9,582 nucleotides of DNA from NCBI GenBank assembly GCA_902787595.1, contig CADAHD010000066.1, positions 1-9,582 on the forward strand, in the 5' to 3' direction. Shown piece by piece: positions 5,141 to 9,582 of the stretch; within the stretch, counting starts at the first letter, position 1; every line of letters begins with the position of its first letter. The position numbers and the translations under genes are program-made. The stretch is from an uncultured Lachnospiraceae bacterium. GTDB taxonomy: Bacteria; Bacillota_A; Clostridia; Lachnospirales; Lachnospiraceae. The notes under the pieces are model-generated. The model worked only from the letters and a program-made list of their open reading frames with translations, was not told the DNA's origin and made no database searches.

Positions 5141-8100
5141 TTATGCTTCGTCATCATCTTCATCAGCAAAGACTATCTTATCATCCGGCAGATAACTCTG
5201 TATGATGGCCTCCAGCTTTATGGAATCCACCGGTTTAGAAAGATAGTTTGTATATCCCAGATTAAAATATTCTTCCCTGGCGCCTTCTGCCGCATTGGTA
5301 GTAAAAGCGATTATCGGGGTATCGGCATTCTGCCGGCTTTTTGTCCTGATGATGCGCATTATCTCTTCACCTTTCATTTCCTGCAGCATGGTCTCAAGAA
5401 AGATGATATCGTATTTCTTTTCCTTAACCGCTTTTATCGCATCCTGGGCGCTCATGGCGCTGTCAGGCTTTATCCTTAAGCGTTTCAGCAGACTGCTCAC
5501 TACCTTATGGTTCATCTCCACATCATCTACCAGAAGAATGGCGGCTTCAGGCGCATGGAATCTCTCATTTTCCCTAAGCACTTCATCCTCATCATCTTCA
5601 GCCGGAGCGCCTGTGTTTTCCGCCGCTTCGGTATTCGTATCCTCTTCTTCAGCTCCACTGTCACTGATATCCGTACCGTTCTTTGAAAAATCAAGCACAT
5701 TATTTATCAGAGAAAGCAGCTCCTTCCCGGCCTTATCAATATCACGCGCATACTGCTTTATGCTTTCTTCGCCCGATTCCCTCATTATCATCGTATCCAT
5801 GCCGATAATGGTATTTATGGGCGTTCTGATCTCGTGGGACATATTGGCCAGAAACTCCGCCTTGGTCCGGTTTGCATCCTCCTCCATATATATAGCGCGC
5901 TGCATAGCTTCCGATTTTTCCTTTTCAAGCTGCGATACTATCTGCTTATGTCTGCTGCTCTCTCTGATCCTCTGGGTCCACAAAGCGCCCTGTACTATGG
6001 ATATCACCAAAAACGATATCACTGTCAGGAGCATTATATAAAAATACAGCTTAAATCCTGTCGTTTCATATAACTCTCTCTCCTTGCTCAGCACATAGGT
6101 CTGGCTTGAAAGTATCCTGCCCCTCTCATCGGTAACATTGATGATAAATTCATGATCCCCGTACGGAATATCATTATACTTAACGCTGCCCAGCATGCTG
6201 GATAGAACGATAGTCCTCTCGGCATCAATGCCTTTAAGGTAATAGCTCACATAAGGATCAGCCGAAGTATAATTGTTGATCTCAAGTTCCAGTTCCACTT
6301 TATCGGCGCCCTTTGGGATATTAATGGTTCCGAACTGAGTTACATCCTGATATTCCCCGTCAAGCTTCATCGAGGTTATCTTGGTCTTAAAGCCATCGAC
6401 CTTCATCTCATAATTATTCAGATCCAGAAGATACGCTCCGCTGGTCCCGCAGAAAAACAGGCGTTCATCTTCGGATACATAATTCCATGAATTGGAAGTT
6501 ATGCTGCCAGGAAGCCCGGCCTTAATATCAAGGAGCGTATAAGTCTGCATGTTCCCTAACTCCATAAGGCTCTTGTAATCGCTTATGTAGATGCCGGCGC
6601 CGCCCAGTACAAAGATATCGCCGGCTTCATTGACCACCAGATCATAGTTGTTAAAGTACGGCATCCTGAGCTCACGGATATTAAAATCCTTATCCATGTA
6701 ACAGAGTCCGCTGCCGGTAAGCACAAAATACCCGCCGCCTCTTTTATCTTCCACGATACGGAGTATGACTCCCGAAGAAAGGCCGTCCTCACGTGATATA
6801 TATCTTTCCGGACGTCCGTTTTTTATTACAGCGATCCCATCACCGTCCGTACCTCCCAAAACAGTGCCGTCGGAAAGCTCAAGCATGTTTATGACCGTGC
6901 CGCCGGATAACTCTTTCCCAAGCCTCAGCCGGCGCATTACCTTATGATCTTTCAAAAATACCAGCCCCGCATCACTCGAAGAGATGATCGTTCCGTCCGA
7001 AAGCACATAAGCTATCCTCACCTGCTTTTCGGTTTCCTCAACGCTTACATACTGGCTTACTATACCTTCAGGCGTTATCTGCATCAGACCTTTTTCATAG
7101 GTCGCGCATAACAGATTCCCCGCGTGGTCTTCAGACAGGCCTCTTATCCTTATCCCGTCAAAAACCGCAGTAATATTATTCTTTATGCTCAGGCCCGCAT
7201 CTACATCAAGTATCTTGAGCCCGGTATTTGTTCCCACATACAGGTGTCCGTTCCAGTATCTGATCGCATTGCACACTGTGCTCTTTTCGTTACAGAGTTT
7301 GAACACATCCACAAAGCTGGATTTACCCAGGCACAAAAGCCCGCATCTGGACGAAGTGAACCAGATGTTTCCCTGATAATCCTTATATATATGTTCTATC
7401 GAATTATTAAACTCTCCTGTCTCGATAGTCGTAAATTGTCCATCCGGATCAAAATAACCTACTCCGTTATCCGCCGCCACAAAGCAGATATCATTGTCAT
7501 CAAAATATACATCCCTTACGGTTTTTAAGCCTCTGGCATATATGCCGTACATGCGCTTGAATGTATTTGACTCAAATCTGTAAACCAGTATGGCTTCAGA
7601 ATCAGTACCGATATAGATATTATCATCATTGTCATGCCTGATCCCCTTGGGCGTATCATAAAGGATATCAAGGTCGTTGATAAGCACTCCCCTGTCATAA
7701 CAGCTTACCCCGCCTAAATTGTTCATTACGATCATATGGCCTTCTTTATCCGGGGACATGTCTTTGATATTGCCTGCATCGGCAACTGTCTTTATGACCC
7801 TTATTTCGCCTTCATTATATTCGGCTACAGCCAGTCCCGACGTCGTCCCGAAATAATAAAGTCCGTTACTGTCCCTGGAAATACATTTTACGGAATTGGA
7901 TAAAAGACCGCTGCTCATATCCACGGTGCGCCAGCTCATATCTATATTAAGCAGCGTAACCCCGGCATCCTGCGTGCCTGCCCAGAGTCTGTCTTCATTA
8001 TCCACATACAGGCTCTGTACGGATCTGACACTGGCGATATTGTCCATAAGCGCAAACCGCGAACCGTTAAAGCGGAAAAGGCCGCCGTAAGTACCTACCC

Positions 8101-8848
8101 ACATTGTCCCATCCCGCGTCATGGCCACATCATTTACACAGCCGCCGGTAAGGCCGTTTTCGCTGTTATAGAGTTTTTCGGTAAAACTGACGGAATCATC
8201 AGCTAAGCTTTTAAACGGCGCAGCCGCATAAGAAAACACGGTGATCAGAAGAAGGCCGGTTGTAAGATGCGCTCTGAGCTGCTTTTTAAGCTCTGCAGAG
8301 CGTTTCCTTTTTCCAAAGCCCTGGGAAATGCAGACTGTCAGGAACACCAGAAGCATAGCCGCTATCACATCCGCAAAGCTGATAAACAGGGCTGCCATCG
8401 AAAAACACAGCCACGCCGGCGCCGAAAGATTTTCAAGGTAATCTATGACCGCATCAGCTATGTAAAGTCCGCTCCTTCCACCGGAAATACCGACATTTAT
8501 GATCGTTAAGATAAATGCTTTGATAAGCGCAAAAAAAGCTGTAGGGCTCATTATAAGATAGAATTTGGAGAAATACTTGTTTCTCTTTGCTACGAGTCCG
8601 GCAGCCACCGCCACAGCTATATCGGCTATAAGAAAATACCAGTCTGTACCGCTGAATATCAAAGATAACGCGCAGCCGCTTATTGCCGCAATAATCCCCG
8701 CTGCCGGCCCCAGTATATAGGCAGCCATAACCGTGCCGCACAGATCAAGATATGCCGGCAGATCAAAATGATAAGCTATATATCTTCCAAAAACATTAAG
8801 GACTGCAGCCACTACAATAAGCGCGATCCCTTTCTTCCATTTGTTCAT
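5141..8848 (-). CDS. Hybrid histidine-kinase-like sensor lacking the ATPase domain, with D-to-E receiver
   Basis: A 1235-residue membrane sensor. Residues 7-175 hold about five hydrophobic spans resembling ECF-transporter S-component or LytS-type membrane domains. One more span (about 196-211) leads outside. Residues 238-815 contain 14 propeller-type repeats about 42 residues apart (such as GTMWVGTYGGLFRF at 247-260), enough for two seven-bladed propellers. A Y_Y_Y-like domain follows (about 845-922), then a span (933-955) and a coiled coil (about 960-995). The DHp domain (996-1056) has MSHEIRTP with phosphoacceptor H1005 and ends LDFSK. An acidic linker (1057-1096) then takes the place where HATPase_c should be; no N, G1 or G2 box is visible. 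The receiver (1102-1220) keeps D1108-D1109, T1183/T1184 and K1205, but the phospho-acceptor Asp is E1152 (GAG at 5393-5395). I infer a signalling pseudoenzyme or one relying on a partner kinase. The ligand is unknown. Confidence 0.9.
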   Translation of the reverse strand: MNKWKKGIALIVVAAVLNVFGRYIAYHFDLPAYLDLCGTVMAAYILGPAAGIIAAISGCALSLIFSGTDWYFLIADIAVAVAAGLVAKRNKYFSKFYLIMSPTAFFALIKAFILTIINVGISGGRSGLYIADAVIDYLENLSAPAWLCFSMAALFISFADVIAAMLLVFLTVCISQGFGKRKRSAELKKQLRAHLTTGLLLITVFSYAAAPFKSLADDSVSFTEKLYNSENGLTGGCVNDVAMTRDGTMWVGTYGGLFRFNGSRFALMDNIASVRSVQSLYVDNEDRLWAGTQDAGVTLLNIDMSWRTVDMSSGLLSNSVKCISRDSNGLYYFGTTSGLAVAEYNEGEIRVIKTVADAGNIKDMSPDKEGHMIVMNNLGGVSCYDRGVLINDLDILYDTPKGIRHDNDDNIYIGTDSEAILVYRFESNTFKRMYGIYARGLKTVRDVYFDDNDICFVAADNGVGYFDPDGQFTTIETGEFNNSIEHIYKDYQGNIWFTSSRCGLLCLGKSSFVDVFKLCNEKSTVCNAIRYWNGHLYVGTNTGLKILDVDAGLSIKNNITAVFDGIRIRGLSEDHAGNLLCATYEKGLMQITPEGIVSQYVSVEETEKQVRIAYVLSDGTIISSSDAGLVFLKDHKVMRRLRLGKELSGGTVINMLELSDGTVLGGTDGDGIAVIKNGRPERYISREDGLSSGVILRIVEDKRGGGYFVLTGSGLCYMDKDFNIRELRMPYFNNYDLVVNEAGDIFVLGGAGIYISDYKSLMELGNMQTYTLLDIKAGLPGSITSNSWNYVSEDERLFFCGTSGAYLLDLNNYEMKVDGFKTKITSMKLDGEYQDVTQFGTINIPKGADKVELELEINNYTSADPYVSYYLKGIDAERTIVLSSMLGSVKYNDIPYGDHEFIINVTDERGRILSSQTYVLSKERELYETTGFKLYFYIMLLTVISFLVISIVQGALWTQRIRESSRHKQIVSQLEKEKSEAMQRAIYMEEDANRTKAEFLANMSHEIRTPINTIIGMDTMIMRESGEESIKQYARDIDKAGKELLSLINNVLDFSKNGTDISDSGAEEEDTNTEAAENTGAPAEDDEDEVLRENERFHAPEAAILLVDDVEMNHKVVSSLLKRLRIKPDSAMSAQDAIKAVKEKKYDIIFLETMLQEMKGEEIMRIIRTKSRQNADTPIIAFTTNAAEGAREEYFNLGYTNYLSKPVDSIKLEAIIQSYLPDDKIVFADEDDDEA

Positions 8849-8850
8849 TA

Positions 8851-9582
8851 TCAAAGATTCCTCTCACCCATAATATCAAGAAAGGCCGTAACTATCTCGG
8901 GGTCATAACGGGTACCTCTGTTTTTGATAAGCTCCTCCCGTATCTGATCATGCATCAGTTTTTTTCTGTATGGCCTGTCATTATTCATGGCATCATAGGC
9001 ATCGGCTACGGCAATGATCCTGGCCACAAGCGGTATCTCATCTTCTTTCTTTCCGTTCGGATATCCGCTGCCGTCATAGTTTTCATGGTGATTTAGCGCT
9101 GCTTCTGCCGCGTTGGGTATGGAGCTTATATCCTTAAGCAGCTCTGCGCCCCTTACAGTATGCTTCTTAACTTCGGCAAACTCTTCACGCGTAAGCCTGC
9201 CGTTCTTTCGCAGTATCTGATCGCTCACATATATATTTCCGATATTATGTACCCGCGCCGCATTATATACCAGTTCACAATCGCTCTTATCCATGCCCAT
9301 CTTTTCGGCTATCATCCTGGAATACTCTGCCACCCTGTCCGAATGGCCTTTTGAATAATAATCACCCGAATCCGCCACAAGCGCCGACAGATCAAACAGA
9401 TCCTTAAGCAGTTTACCCTGGTTTTTGATCTTATCTTCAAAACGGACAGTGATAAAATAAATAAGCGCCAGGATAAGGAATGACAATGCCAGCAGGCAGA
9501 AGGCCGCTATGAAAAAGGCTCCCATATTTCCATCCCAGACAGAACGATGCAGCCTGTATGAAAGCTCATAATCATTAAGATC
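8851..9582 (-). CDS. Membrane HD-GYP-type protein with degenerate HD dyad (5' end outside window)
   Basis: The frame is open to position 9582. The ATG at 9523-9525 lacks a well-placed ribosome binding site and would begin directly at the membrane helix. The 19 upstream codons read as plausible protein (such as YELSYRLHRSVWDGN), so the true start, probably with an extracytoplasmic domain, is beyond the edge. Counting from that Met, residues 2-27 span the membrane and 49-224 form an HD-GYP domain. HSDRVAEYS (61-69), KKHTVRGAELL (120-130), HHENYDGSGYPNG (146-158), DAYDAM (175-180) and DRPYR (183-187) are retained. The metal-binding motif, normally HDxGK, reads H93-N94-I-G-N97. Active HD-GYP proteins hydrolyse cyclic di-GMP; loss of the HD aspartate predicts weak or no catalysis, perhaps with ligand or partner binding kept (inference). 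The stop codon is two bases before the sensor ATG. Confidence 0.88.
   Translation of the reverse strand, partial: DLNDYELSYRLHRSVWDGNMGAFFIAAFCLLALSFLILALIYFITVRFEDKIKNQGKLLKDLFDLSALVADSGDYYSKGHSDRVAEYSRMIAEKMGMDKSDCELVYNAARVHNIGNIYVSDQILRKNGRLTREEFAEVKKHTVRGAELLKDISSIPNAAEAALNHHENYDGSGYPNGKKEDEIPLVARIIAVADAYDAMNNDRPYRKKLMHDQIREELIKNRGTRYDPEIVTAFLDIMGERNL
8859..8865 (-). promoter_or_regulatory. Ribosome binding site of the sensor gene, between two possible starts
   Basis: The minus strand reads GAGAGGA. It lies 10 bases before the ATG at 8846-8848 and only 4 bases before an in-frame TTG at 8852-8854, which would overlap the HD gene stop codon. The ATG is the better codon with workable spacing; the TTG would add two residues. 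The site is inside the end of the HD gene, so the two genes are likely translationally coupled. Confidence 0.6.

Noticed and set aside
5561..5680. Frameshift hiding the kinase ATPase domain
   Set aside because: Only about 45 codons separate the DHp and receiver domains, which is too short for the domain in any frame, and the linker frame is continuous.

Overview
This window reads as a chromosomal segment from an anaerobic Firmicute, most plausibly a Lachnospiraceae relative such as Butyrivibrio. The grounds are the clostripain-like membrane protease, the style of the HD and two-component proteins, AGGAG-type ribosome binding sites, moderate GC and consensus sigma-A promoter boxes. The genus is inference. 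Every gene I can support lies on the minus strand, so transcription runs from high to low coordinates, and gaps between genes are short.

The upstream half (9582 to 5141) encodes two membrane signalling proteins, one directly after the other. The first is an HD-GYP-type protein whose reading frame stays open to the window edge; its metal-binding HD dyad reads His-Asn. The second is a 1235-residue sensor: multi-spanning membrane domain, 14 propeller-type repeats, Y_Y_Y domain, membrane span, coiled coil, histidine phosphoacceptor (DHp) domain, acidic linker and receiver domain. It has no ATP-binding kinase domain, and the receiver's phospho-acceptor Asp is Glu. Both proteins thus look like enzymes that lost canonical catalytic residues while keeping their folds. 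This pair is the most interesting content of the window.

The middle (5089 to 1632) holds a THUMP-domain rRNA guanine-N2 methyltransferase and a membrane-anchored clostripain (C11) cysteine protease with a glycine-rich cytoplasmic tail. A plausible extended -10 promoter ends only a few bases before the methyltransferase ATG. A pair of REP-like palindromic repeats (1534 to 1620) separates the protease gene from the next genes.

The downstream part (1520 to 1) has rdgB (XTP/dITP pyrophosphatase) overlapping a YfcE-like metallophosphoesterase gene. A tRNA-Pro(UGG) gene follows, under a perfect TTGACA-17-TATAAT promoter, and then the start of a family 2 glycosyltransferase gene that runs out of the window. 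There is no gene-free stretch longer than 300 bases, and I saw no insertion sequence, CRISPR array or phage gene.
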